This document shows positions 1 to 9,369 of a DNA stretch of 33,840 nucleotides, piece by piece. Under the pieces are notes generated by a model that was given only the letters and a program-made list of their open reading frames with translations, made no database searches and was not told the DNA's origin. Position numbers and translations under genes: made by a program. The stretch is from Micrococcales bacterium UBA3913 (GTDB lineage: Bacteria > Actinomycetota > Actinomycetes > Actinomycetales > Microbacteriaceae). The DNA lies in assembly GCA_002391425.1 (NCBI GenBank), contig DGEZ01000093.1, forward strand, positions 1-33,840. The letters are read 5' to 3'. Position 1 is the first letter of the stretch; every line of letters begins with the position of its first letter.

Positions 1-59
1 AAGCAGGCATGCGAGATCTAGGTCGGTCTCGTGGGCTCGGAGATGTTTATAAGAGACAG
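1..59. other. Sequencing adapter remnant at contig end (not genomic)
   Basis: Positions 26-40 read GTCTCGTGGGCTCGG and 41-59 read as the 19-bp Tn5 mosaic end with a single G-to-T change at 47. This is the Illumina Nextera read-2 adapter. Positions 1-17 resemble a corrupted P7 flow-cell primer (aagcaggc...gcgagat) and 18-25 (ctaggtcg) occupy the place of the 8-nt i7 index. The genome therefore begins at about base 60, and reading frames that use bases 1-59 should be ignored. Confidence 0.95.
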
Positions 60-775
60 TGTCTGTGGTCTGCGTCGCGGTGCTCACCTGCTCCTTCGTC
101 GCGGTCACGACGGCGCCGCAGACGACCACGCTGGAACGGGACTTGCAGCAGCAGCAGAGGTTTGCGCAGGGTAGTCCCACGAGCATCCCCCCGTCGTCCC
201 CCCCCGCGTCATCGGTGTCGCCCGAACCGGAGTCGTCGAGTGTGGCAGCGGCGTCGCCCTCTCCCTCGGCCAGTACTGCCCGCCAGGTCACCGGTGCGCA
301 GATCGCCGCTGTGGGTGACTCCGTCATGCTTGCTGCCGCCGATGAACTGACGGCGAGCTTCCCCGGCATCCTCATCGATGCGCAGGTATCTCGTCAGGGG
401 GCGGAAGTCTGCGATCTGGTGGCGCAGCTCGGTGCGGATGATCCGCAACGCTCCCTCTTCATCATCGGTGCCGGGACAAATGGTCCGCTGGACGCCGATG
501 AATTGTCCAGCGTCATTGACGGCCTCGGTCCTGACCGGGAGGTGATCCTGGTGAACGTCTTCGCGGACAGATCCTGGGCGGCGCAGTCCAACGACGTGCT
601 CACACGAGTTGCCGCTGCGCACTCGAACGTCGTGATCGCGAACTGGCAGGATGCGGCCTCGGCCCACCCGGAGGATTTGTACTCGGATGGAATTCACCCG
701 CGGCCAGGGGAGGGCGCTCGCCTGTATGTGAGTGCGATCCGTGCTGCGCTGGGTGAGCTGGGGTATTCATCATGA
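60..775 (+). CDS. C-terminal part of a membrane acyltransferase/SGNH-hydrolase protein (5' truncated)
   Basis: The gene is cut by the contig edge; the first full genomic codon is at 62. What remains begins with a hydrophobic stretch (SVVCVAVLTCSFVAVTTA) that looks like the last membrane helix. A Gln-rich, then Ser/Pro-rich linker of about 55 residues follows, and then an SGNH fold. The SGNH blocks are visible: VGDSVML (nucleophile Ser), FIIGAGTNG (oxyanion block) and YSDGIHP (Asp-x-x-His). This order matches bacterial acyltransferase-3 proteins with a C-terminal SGNH domain, which transfer acyl groups across the membrane to cell-wall polymers or glycans (OatA/OafB type). The substrate cannot be told from the sequence. 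An ordinary membrane-anchored SGNH esterase is the alternative, because the acyltransferase half is not in the window. Confidence 0.75.
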
Positions 776-859
776 CGGGATGTCGCAGGGACGTGTGGGG
801 CGCTAAGTTGTGTTCTACCGCGGTCCGGCACAACCGGCAGGGGACGAAAGGAGCCAGGC

Positions 860-1537
860 GTGGTCGGTCATTCCGGTGATGATGACGAGCAGACTCGTGT
901 TGTTCGCCGTGCAGAACCCGACGTTTCCGGAGCGATCTCGTCAGATGGAGACGAGACGCTGGTGGTTCGCCGTGGTACGGGGCAGGGCACTGGCGTATCG
1001 GTTCAGCCGGACACCCCGGTGACAGCAGCCCCGGGGGACCCTGCCGACGATGAGACGATCGTTCGAGGACAACCGCACCCAGGTGGTGAGGATGAGACGG
1101 TCGTGCGTCCGCGTTCAAACATCTGTGAGGATGAGACGATCGTGCGGAGCCGGGGACAGCGCGGGGACGGCGCCGACACCGTCGTGCGTCCTCCGGCGCG
1201 CAGAAGCGGTGAGCGAGCCTCCTCGCGGGCACCGTCGCCGCAGGGGGCCGCCGCGGAGGGGTTCACGCGCGTGGCGTTCATCCCGGCTCCTGTGCAGGCG
1301 CATCCGACGCAGCGGTATCGTGCCGATAATTCGGAGTCGGTCGGGGTGCGGGTGGAGCGGAAGGCCGTCTCTGCTCCCCAGCGAGTACCACAGCTGCGCC
1401 CTGCGCCGACGCTATCGCGTGGTGCGGTGAACGATGCGCGATCGGCGCGCCGCAAGCTCGCCGCCATCGTGGTGCTCTCTGGGATCGTGGTGTGCGCAGC
1501 TGTTGCGGGAATCGTCGCGATCGTGGCGATGTGGTGA
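860..1537 (+). CDS. Tail-anchored protein with six DET(I/V)VR-type repeats
   Basis: The protein has 225 residues and no family that I recognise. GTG at 860 is chosen because AAGGAG (848-853) lies six bases upstream. Residues 1-110 are acidic and carry six related motifs with a central threonine: T12 (DDEQTRVVRR), T33 (GDETLVVRR), T66 (DDETIVRG), T80 (EDETVVRP), T93 (EDETIVRS) and T107 (GADTVVRP). Residues 111-195 are Arg/Ala/Pro-rich and probably disordered. Residues about 199-224 form one hydrophobic helix ending in AIVAMW-COOH, so the protein is probably a C-terminally anchored membrane protein with its repeats in the cytoplasm. Acidic residues before Thr and hydrophobic residues after it resemble actinobacterial Ser/Thr-kinase sites and FHA-domain ligands. 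A link to the FHA domain of the ATPase at 9535-13824 is inference. Confidence 0.7.
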   Translation: MVGHSGDDDEQTRVVRRAEPDVSGAISSDGDETLVVRRGTGQGTGVSVQPDTPVTAAPGDPADDETIVRGQPHPGGEDETVVRPRSNICEDETIVRSRGQRGDGADTVVRPPARRSGERASSRAPSPQGAAAEGFTRVAFIPAPVQAHPTQRYRADNSESVGVRVERKAVSAPQRVPQLRPAPTLSRGAVNDARSARRKLAAIVVLSGIVVCAAVAGIVAIVAMW

Positions 1538-1585
1538 GCTGAAGTACGGTGCCTCGGGGTTCGTCAAGTCGCCACGCGGACGCGT

Positions 1586-1614
1586 TTGACCTAACCGGAT
1601 ATCTAGGCTAATCT
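1586..1614 (+). promoter_or_regulatory. Promoter of the str operon (rpsL)
   Basis: TTGACC (1586-1591), a 17-bp spacer and TAATCT (1609-1614) form a near-consensus housekeeping promoter. It is the best promoter match in the gap between the repeat protein and rpsL. Transcription would start near 1621. Confidence 0.75.
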
Positions 1615-1620
1615 TTTGCG

Positions 1621-1827
1621 GTGGTGTGCATGTGTGCATGCCACTCGAACCGGTCCGGTGGATGCTCAATCATCTGGGTATCGCACATCTGCGAAGAAAA
1701 GATCGGTCCAGCGCGTGACCAAGCCTCAAGTGTTTTGAGCGCCAGCATGCGTTGTGAATAGGCTTGGCCCTCGTGCGATGCGAGAGCTGACAGACGTGAT
1801 GAACACTGGGAAACCAAGGAGAAGGTA
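1621..1827 (+). promoter_or_regulatory. Long 5' leader of rpsL with a closing helix
   Basis: About 205 nt separate the predicted start site from the rpsL GTG. The leader contains a perfect 8-bp helix, CCAAGCCT (1719-1726) with AGGCTTGG (1760-1767), enclosing smaller complementary pairs. GGTC/GACC (1705-1720 region) and GCATG/CATGC repeats near 1627-1641 can also pair. The ribosome binding site AAGGAGAAGG lies at about 1815-1824. The length and pairing suggest post-transcriptional control, but no known leader family is recognised. Confidence 0.4.
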
Positions 1828-2202
1828 GTGCCAACAATTCAGCAGTTGGTCCGTAAGGGGCGTAAGCCGAAGGTCTCCAAGACCAAGGCTCCGGCGCTCA
1901 AGGCGAACCCACAGCAGCGCGGCGTGTGCACACGCGTCTACACGACGACCCCGAAGAAGCCGAATTCGGCACTGCGTAAGGTCGCCCGTGTGAAGCTCAA
2001 CAATGGGACTGAGGTCACGGCGTACATCCCGGGCGAGGGCCACAACCTGCAGGAGCACTCGATGGTGCTCGTGCGTGGGGGTCGCGTCAAGGATCTTCCT
2101 GGTGTCCGGTACCGCATCATCCGGGGTGCTCTCGACACCCAGGCCGTCAAGGGTCGCCAGCAGGCTCGCAGCCGCTACGGCGCCAAGAAAGAGAAGAAGT
2201 AA
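1828..2202 (+). CDS. rpsL: Small ribosomal subunit protein uS12
   Basis: The 124-aa protein has the usual S12 length and begins PTIQQLVRKGRK. The decoding-centre loops TTTPKKPNSALRKV and GGRVKDLPGVRY are intact. K43 and K88, the classic positions where streptomycin resistance arises, are both wild-type lysines. S12 sits at the decoding centre of the 30S subunit and monitors codon-anticodon fit. GTG is the start, preceded by AAGGAG. It is the first gene of the str operon; its TAA shares a base with the rpsG ATG, so rpsG translation is probably coupled. Confidence 0.98.
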   Translation: MPTIQQLVRKGRKPKVSKTKAPALKANPQQRGVCTRVYTTTPKKPNSALRKVARVKLNNGTEVTAYIPGEGHNLQEHSMVLVRGGRVKDLPGVRYRIIRGALDTQAVKGRQQARSRYGAKKEKK

Positions 2203-2672
2203 TGCCACGTAAGGGTCCTGCTCCCAAGCGCCCCGTTGTCGCCGATCCGGTCTACGGTGCGCCGATTGTCACACAGCTGGTGAACAAGGTTCTGCTCGAC
2301 GGGAAGAAGGGCATCGCCGAGCGCATTGTCTACGATGCGCTCGAGACGACCCGCACCAAGACCGGGAACGACCCGGTGCAGGTCCTCAAGAAGGCGTTGG
2401 ACAATGTTCGCCCGACTCTCGAGGTCAAGTCCCGTCGCGTGGGCGGTTCGACCTACCAGGTCCCCGTCGAGGTCAAGCCGGGCCGTGCGAACACTCTCGC
2501 GCTGCGCTGGCTCGTCGCATACTCGAAGGCACGCCGCGAGAAGACGATGACGGAGCGTCTCGCGAACGAGATCATGGATGCGTCCAATGGTCTTGGTGCA
2601 GCAGTGAAGCGTCGCGAGGACACGCACAAGATGGCCGAATCCAACAAGGCATTCGCGCACTACCGCTGGTAG
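2202..2672 (+). CDS. rpsG: Small ribosomal subunit protein uS7
   Basis: The 156-aa protein is the normal length and begins PRKGPAPKRPV as in other actinobacteria. The basic N-terminal RNA-binding segment and the C-terminal KMAESNKAFAHYRW are typical of S7, which nucleates assembly of the 30S head on the 3' major domain of 16S rRNA. In E. coli S7 is the autoregulator of the str operon. Here rpsG starts one base inside the rpsL stop. A stable hairpin (2686-2724) follows it before fusA, which could adjust the ratio of ribosomal proteins to elongation factors. Confidence 0.98.
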   Translation: MPRKGPAPKRPVVADPVYGAPIVTQLVNKVLLDGKKGIAERIVYDALETTRTKTGNDPVQVLKKALDNVRPTLEVKSRRVGGSTYQVPVEVKPGRANTLALRWLVAYSKARREKTMTERLANEIMDASNGLGAAVKRREDTHKMAESNKAFAHYRW

Positions 2673-2685
2673 GACGCGGAACAGG

Positions 2686-2724
2686 ACGGGTGAGGCGTCA
2701 CAGTCTGTGTGATGCCCCACCCGT
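2686..2724 (+). terminator. Strong hairpin between rpsG and fusA (attenuator or processing site)
   Basis: ACGGGTG (2686-2692) pairs with CACCCGT (2718-2724). After one A/C mismatch the stem continues with GGCGTCACA against TGTGATGCC (one G-T wobble), leaving a 5-nt loop (2703-2707). No T-run follows, so it may be a partial terminator, an mRNA processing site or a stability element rather than a full stop. Confidence 0.55.
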
Positions 2725-2772
2725 TCTCCCACGACAAGAGGACCCACCGGTTCTCAATTTGAAAGGAACACC

Positions 2773-4887
<2,115 letters not shown>

Positions 4888-4892
4888 CCCCA

Positions 4893-4949
4893 TACAATAA
4901 ATAAACCCAAACGTAACTGGATCGGGCGAACCTCGCTCGGCGAAGTTAC
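4893..4949 (+). promoter_or_regulatory. fusA-tuf spacer with -10-like element and inverted repeat
   Basis: The 87-bp spacer is locally AT-rich. TACAAT (4893-4898) resembles a -10 box, although no good -35 lies at the right distance. Downstream, GTAACT (4913-4918) and AGTTAC (4944-4949) form an inverted repeat, with GCGA/TCGC able to pair inside it. A separate tuf promoter or a structured tuf leader is plausible but unproven. Confidence 0.3.
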
Positions 4950-4974
4950 ACGAGAGTCCTGAGGAGGACCCACA

Positions 4975-6165
4975 GTGGCGAAGGCAAAGTTCGAGCGGAC
5001 TAAGCCGCACGTCAACATTGGCACCATTGGTCACGTCGACCACGGTAAGACCACGTTGACCGCGGCGATTACCAAGGTTCTGCACGACAAGTTCCCGGAT
5101 CTGAACACGGCAAGCGCGTTCGACCAGATCGACAATGCTCCCGAAGAGAAGCAGCGCGGCATCACGATCAACATCTCGCACGTCGAGTACCAGACCGCGA
5201 AGCGCCACTACGCGCACGTTGACGCCCCGGGTCACGCTGACTACATCAAGAACATGATCACCGGTGCTGCCCAGATGGATGGTGCGATCCTCGTGGTCGC
5301 CGCCACCGACGGTCCCATGCCGCAGACCCGTGAGCACGTTCTGCTCGCTCGTCAGGTGGGCGTGCCCTATATCGTAGTCGCGCTGAACAAGACCGACATG
5401 GTTGACGATGAGGAGATCCTCGAGCTGGTCGAGGAGGAGGTCCGTGACCTTCTCGAGTCCCAGGACTACGATCGCGACGCCCCCATCGTGCGCGTGTCGG
5501 CGCTCAAGGCCCTCGAGGGCGATCCGAAGTGGACCGCCGCTATCGAGGAGCTCATGGACAAGGTCGACGAGTACATCCCCGACCCGGTGCGTGACATCGA
5601 CAAGCCGTTCCTGATGCCCATTGAGGACGTCTTCACGATCACCGGCCGTGGCACCGTTGTCACCGGTCGTATCGAGCGCGGCGTCGTCAAGCTGAACGAA
5701 GAGGCTGAGATCGTCGGCATCAAGCCGGAGAAGCTGAAGACCACCATCACGGGTATCGAGATGTTCCGCAAGCTGCTCGACGAGGGTCGTGCTGGTGAGA
5801 ACGTCGGTCTCCTTCTGCGCGGCACCAAGCGCGAAGAGGTCGAGCGTGGGCAGGTCGTGGCCAAGCCCGGTTCGGTCACCCCGCACACGGTCTTCGAGGG
5901 CAACGCCTACATCCTGAAGAAGGAAGAGGGCGGGCGTCACAGCCTGTTCCACTCGAACTACCGTCCGCAGTTCTACATCCGCACCACGGACGTGACTGGC
6001 GTCATCACCCTCCCCGAGGGTACTGAGGTCGTCATGCCCGGTGACACCACCTCGCTTCACGTTGAGCTGATCCAGCCGATCGCTCTGGAAGAGGGTCAGC
6101 GGTTCGCCATCCGTGAGGGTGGCCGCACCGTCGGTGCCGGTACGGTGACGAAGATCATCAAGTAG
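4975..6165 (+). CDS. tuf: Elongation factor Tu
   Basis: The 396-aa protein is full length for EF-Tu, which delivers aminoacyl-tRNA to the ribosomal A site as a GTP complex. GHVDHGKTT (residues 19-27) is the P-loop, DAPGHADY the G3 motif with the catalytic His, and NKTDMVDDEE the G4 motif. Domains II and III are complete to VTKIIK. GTG is the start with GAGGAGG seven bases upstream. It ends the str operon; a perfect 12-bp terminator follows. In this genome the S10 operon does not follow directly: a 7.5-kb secretion-like island lies between them. Confidence 0.98.
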   Translation: MAKAKFERTKPHVNIGTIGHVDHGKTTLTAAITKVLHDKFPDLNTASAFDQIDNAPEEKQRGITINISHVEYQTAKRHYAHVDAPGHADYIKNMITGAAQMDGAILVVAATDGPMPQTREHVLLARQVGVPYIVVALNKTDMVDDEEILELVEEEVRDLLESQDYDRDAPIVRVSALKALEGDPKWTAAIEELMDKVDEYIPDPVRDIDKPFLMPIEDVFTITGRGTVVTGRIERGVVKLNEEAEIVGIKPEKLKTTITGIEMFRKLLDEGRAGENVGLLLRGTKREEVERGQVVAKPGSVTPHTVFEGNAYILKKEEGGRHSLFHSNYRPQFYIRTTDVTGVITLPEGTEVVMPGDTTSLHVELIQPIALEEGQRFAIREGGRTVGAGTVTKIIK

Positions 6166-6186
6166 TACCCAGAGGGTTCTCGCTGA

Positions 6187-6220
6187 AAGGGCGGGCCGGG
6201 CTTGTGCTCGGCCCGCCCTT
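6187..6220. terminator. Intrinsic terminator after tuf, probably bidirectional
   Basis: AAGGGCGGGCCG (6187-6198) pairs perfectly with CGGCCCGCCCTT (6209-6220) around a 10-nt loop. The flanking A and T bases give a short U-run in both directions. It lies between the convergent tuf and the lipoprotein gene, so it can serve both. Confidence 0.85.
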
Positions 6221-6314
6221 CATGCATATTGCGTGCCTCAACGGGGTATCGTCCCGCGGAGATTTCGGCGTCCGCCCGCAGGTGTTGTGGGGGTGGGTCG
6301 GAGGCTGGGAGAGC

Positions 6315-7001
6315 TTACGGAACCACACCTGGGGAAAGCCACGGCTGCAGGCTCTCCCAGTGCCACTTCGATCGCGGCGGCAGCCACAGCGGCGGGGGAG
6401 TCTGCTGCCCGTAGTACAGGCGGGGGTTCTCCGCCCGCAGCCAGTCGCGTACCTGGCGCCGCGCTGCATCCGCATCCACGGTGAAGCAGGGGGACGAGAC
6501 GCTGACGAACGCGCGGGCATTCGGGCGGGAGCGGAATTCGAGCGTGTACCCGCGTGAGTCGAGCACCGTGAGTGTCGCGTCGGCGAGCACACTAGGCTCC
6601 GGCGGAGACTCGGAGACACGAGAAAGGTACCCGGTTGCGGACGAGATGAGGTCCGCCCGCGTGCTGCCCTCAGACAGTGCCGCCCTGGTGTGAAAGGCGG
6701 CGGTGATGCTATACCCGCCGGTGGGGCAGGCGTGTGGCCAGTCCGGCGCCGCATCCATTGTCCATGCGGGAGCCGATGGGGCGTCTAGGGCGTCCAGAAA
6801 CTCCGCGACACGATCGATGAACACGTCATGCGCCTCGCCGGGGCTGTCCGCCGACGTGCTGGGGGCCTCCTGTGGGCTCTGCTGCGTGGCGGGAGGCGTC
6901 GTACACGACGCGATCAGGCAGGCCAGGAGGACGAGTGCGGTGGCGCGGATGCTGCGCGGCAGGCCGAGCGGTTTCGTGCGGGGCGAGGCGAGGGAAGACA
7001 T
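6315..7001 (-). CDS. Lipoprotein of unknown function in the secretion-like island
   Basis: The 228-aa protein has a short basic N-terminus, a hydrophobic core and a lipobox LIASC with Cys33 as the lipidation site, so it should be anchored to the outer face of the membrane. A Thr/Ser/Pro/Gln-rich tether (about residues 34-60) leads to a compact domain with two cysteines (PHACPTGG and SSPCFTV) that may form a disulfide. I recognise no family. AGGAG lies before its ATG, nine bases after the stop of the hydrolase gene, so the two are surely cotranscribed. A lipoprotein directly downstream of a possible exported hydrolase could be its immunity partner or an envelope component of the secretion machinery; this is inference. 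Confidence 0.75.
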   Translation of the reverse strand: MSSLASPRTKPLGLPRSIRATALVLLACLIASCTTPPATQQSPQEAPSTSADSPGEAHDVFIDRVAEFLDALDAPSAPAWTMDAAPDWPHACPTGGYSITAAFHTRAALSEGSTRADLISSATGYLSRVSESPPEPSVLADATLTVLDSRGYTLEFRSRPNARAFVSVSSPCFTVDADAARRQVRDWLRAENPRLYYGQQTPPPLWLPPRSKWHWESLQPWLSPGVVP

Positions 7002-7010
7002 GCTGAGCTC

Positions 7011-8819
7011 CTAGTCGTATAGCTGGGGTGGCGCCAGGCACTGCTCGAGCCACTGAGCGTCAGGGTTGGCCGCCACGATATCCACGACGGCGAGATACGC
7101 CTGGGTGGCCTTGCTGCCGCCGGTCTCCGGAGTCAAGAGGGCGGTCTCTCCGGGCAGAATGTTCACCTCGTCCAGGGGAACGTTTTCGGAGGAGACGGCG
7201 GGGAAAAGGGCGTGCCCGCTCGAGTCTGCGGCGCGCGGTACGGTCGCCCCAAAGTACGGGTTGTTCGGGTTGACCGGGTGAGAGCCCACGCTCTGCCCGA
7301 GCAGTGCGACGTAGTCATCGGGGCTGGCCATCGCAAAGACCCGGTCCGCCGCCAGTTCTGCGGTGTCGGAGACGCGGGCGGGGAGTCCCGCCGAGCCCAG
7401 CAAGACCAGGTTGTCCACCTGCCGGGGGCTGTCGTGCAGAGCCAGGGCCGCCACGGCGGTTCCGTAGGAGTGTGCGATGAGCGTGTGCCGGACGGGCTCG
7501 CCAGCCGACCGTGTCGCGGCTACCGTGTCGAGGAACTCCCCGAGCCGGGATGCGCCCGCCTCGGCCCGGTCGAGCAGGGGTTCCTCCAGCGTGGTCGGTG
7601 ACGTGTAGTCCATCCAGAGCACGACCGCCTGGTCATCCACGATGTCCCCCACGCTGTGATACAGCTCCACCGCAGTTGCTGCACTCTGCCGGTAGTGCTC
7701 ACTCGAGGAATTCATCCCCTGTACGATCGTGGCGACCGTGCGGGCCGAATCAAGATCGCCGAACGCGATCGCGACCCTGGGCGGGGCGATCTCCGAACGC
7801 TCCGGATCATCCGAGAAGCTGATCAGGAACCGCGGTGGATCCGCGGCCGCGCCCGGGGAGGAGACGAAGTCCTGCCACAGGCGCTCCAGTACGGTGACCC
7901 GCATGGTCCACGGGTTCGGGCGTTCGCTCGGTGTGGTGATCCGGGTCAGCCAGGTAGCGGACGCGTCCCAGGATTGCTCCTGGGCGCGCGCCTCCGCTAG
8001 AGCGCTCTCAAGGACTCGGGTGTTCGCGCGGTGGCGGTCACGGTAGGGAATGCCCGGAAGATTCCCGATCTGCTCTGGGCACATGGCGATCAGCCGGGTG
8101 CGCGCGGCCTCCGGCAACGCGGACCACAACTGCGCTACCGAGGCCGGCGACGGAAGGGACGCCAGCAGTGCGGTCAGGTCCGCAGCCGGGCTGGGATGCG
8201 CCCCAGCGGCCGCAGTGCGCGCGTCGGGAAGCAACGCCTCGAGCCGGGCACGCGTGTGCGCATCGATGTGCTGACGCTGGGCGTGGAGGTGCCGCCACTG
8301 GGATTGCAGTTTCCGCAACCGGGTCTGCACGGCCAGACAACGCGCCACCCAGGGCGGAGCTCCAGCGGTGTCCGGACCGAGCGATCCGGTCCAATGGGGT
8401 GGAGCGTCCCAACGGCTGAGCGTGAATCCGCGCAGGGCCAGCTCAGCGGCGACGTGCTCCAGGGCGGCCAGTTCGGCGTCGACCTCTGTACGAAGGGATG
8501 CGGCCTTCGCGCAGATCTGGCTGCGCGCATCCTGACACTCACGGATTGCGTGGGCGCCAGCGGTGGCGGCCTCGGACAGCGCCGCTGTCTGAGCCACCAG
8601 CATGGAGGAGATCACCGTGCGGACGCTCTCGGCGGTGGCCGACACCTCGTCCTGGAGCCGTTCATAGGAGGCCAGGTAATTCTGTCGGGAGTTTTCCCAG
8701 TCCTGGCCGCGTATGGTCAGTGCCCCGCGCAGGTCGTCGAGCTGGGTTTCTCCCCCCGGGCAGGGGTCCGGGCCGTCTAGTACCTGAGAAGCGCTGAACG
8801 CGTGGTCGGCGAGGCTCAT
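7011..8819 (-). CDS. Alpha/beta hydrolase (DUF1023-like) with helical N-terminal half
   Basis: The start is set at 8819 because this ATG overlaps the stop of the preceding gene in an ATGA junction; an ATG four codons upstream is the alternative. The protein has 602 residues. Residues 1 to about 300 are Ala/Gln/Arg-rich and predicted helical with coiled-coil character, like the N-terminal targeting part of many type VII-associated proteins. The C-terminal half is an alpha/beta hydrolase: the nucleophile elbow is IAHSYGT with Ser451, the probable acid Asp501 or Asp502 is in ASPDDYVAL, and the probable base His536 is in SSGHALF. These match the actinobacterial DUF1023 hydrolase family as I remember it. 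No signal peptide is visible, which fits type VII export or a cytoplasmic role. The substrate (ester or lipid) is unknown. Confidence 0.75.
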   Translation of the reverse strand: MSLADHAFSASQVLDGPDPCPGGETQLDDLRGALTIRGQDWENSRQNYLASYERLQDEVSATAESVRTVISSMLVAQTAALSEAATAGAHAIRECQDARSQICAKAASLRTEVDAELAALEHVAAELALRGFTLSRWDAPPHWTGSLGPDTAGAPPWVARCLAVQTRLRKLQSQWRHLHAQRQHIDAHTRARLEALLPDARTAAAGAHPSPAADLTALLASLPSPASVAQLWSALPEAARTRLIAMCPEQIGNLPGIPYRDRHRANTRVLESALAEARAQEQSWDASATWLTRITTPSERPNPWTMRVTVLERLWQDFVSSPGAAADPPRFLISFSDDPERSEIAPPRVAIAFGDLDSARTVATIVQGMNSSSEHYRQSAATAVELYHSVGDIVDDQAVVLWMDYTSPTTLEEPLLDRAEAGASRLGEFLDTVAATRSAGEPVRHTLIAHSYGTAVAALALHDSPRQVDNLVLLGSAGLPARVSDTAELAADRVFAMASPDDYVALLGQSVGSHPVNPNNPYFGATVPRAADSSGHALFPAVSSENVPLDEVNILPGETALLTPETGGSKATQAYLAVVDIVAANPDAQWLEQCLAPPQLYD

Positions 8820-9064
8820 CGTGCATCCCAATCCGTCAGCTGCTGGGCGAGGGACGCGAGCACGTCAGACACATCCTGGGCGATCGCGTGGACCACCTGT
8901 GCCTCGGCGGCCAGGGCGGACAGGAGATTCCCGGCGGCGCGTTCGACCTCATCCAGTGCGGTCGGCAGCAGCGGCACGGTCGTCGTCGCAGGCGCGCGCG
9001 CCACGGTAGCCGCCGTCTGGGTGAGCGTCTCCGTGTGGCTGCGCACCATCGGGGTGCGGGGCAC
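8816..9064 (-). CDS. Small helical protein, possible WXG100 partner
   Basis: The 82-aa product starts with GTG, preceded by AAGGAGGGG. After a Thr-rich N-terminus, residues about 35-80 form one amphipathic helical region rich in Ala, Leu, Glu and Asp. No W-x-G, cysteine or membrane segment is present. The gene lies between the WXG100-like gene (11-bp gap) and the hydrolase gene (4-bp ATGA overlap), so the three are translationally linked. Position and size suggest the second half of a heterodimer with the WXG100-like protein, or a chaperone-like partner of the hydrolase's N-terminus. There is no sequence proof of either. Confidence 0.65.
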   Translation of the reverse strand: MPRTPMVRSHTETLTQTAATVARAPATTTVPLLPTALDEVERAAGNLLSALAAEAQVVHAIAQDVSDVLASLAQQLTDWDAR

Positions 9065-9075
9065 GGTACCCCTCC

Positions 9076-9369
9076 TTACTGCAGACGGGACGCCAGCTGT
9101 GCATCCACATCCGCCAAGGTGGCCGCGACCTGGGCCAGGTATGCGCCCATCTCGGCCAGGCCCTCGATCACGCCTTGCGCACCTGTGGTGAACCGCTGGG
9201 CAGACTCTTCGAAGCGCACAGAGGCCCGCTCGGTGACGAACCCGGTGCTCACCAGGTGCGCGATGTATACGCGGGTGCTCTCCAACTCCTCATGGATGCG
9301 ATCACGGCGCGCCACCAGTTCGCGCGCCGCTGTGTGCAAGTCGTCATAGGAAACAGTCAATCGTGTCAT
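9076..9369 (-). CDS. WXG100-like (ESAT-6 family) protein without the Trp
   Basis: The ATG at 9369 gives 97 aa, the standard WXG100 length, and has GGAGG four bases upstream; an upstream in-frame ATG at 9423 has no such site. The start MTRLTVSYDDLHTAARELV is a typical first helix. The hairpin turn, where W-x-G normally sits, reads TGFVTERASVRFEESAQRF: Phe replaces Trp, and the spaced Ala and Phe residues are kept. The second helix ends LADVDAQLA. Such variant WXG100 proteins are common in actinobacteria and are small type VII substrates or chaperones that pair as helical hairpins. It is the first gene of the leftward operon, divergent from the ATPase gene. Confidence 0.75.
   Translation of the reverse strand: MTRLTVSYDDLHTAARELVARRDRIHEELESTRVYIAHLVSTGFVTERASVRFEESAQRFTTGAQGVIEGLAEMGAYLAQVAATLADVDAQLASRLQ

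Noticed and set aside
1049..1160. CRISPR-like or tandem DNA repeat
   Set aside because: The near-identical GATGAGACG(A/G)TCGT units are in frame and encode the DETxVR protein motif; spacing is irregular.
1828..2202. Streptomycin-resistance allele of rpsL
   Set aside because: K43 and K88 are both wild type.
8031..8780. Rightward 249-codon frame opposite the hydrolase gene
   Set aside because: It is antisense to the coding hydrolase, lacks recognisable motifs and has no good ribosome binding site.
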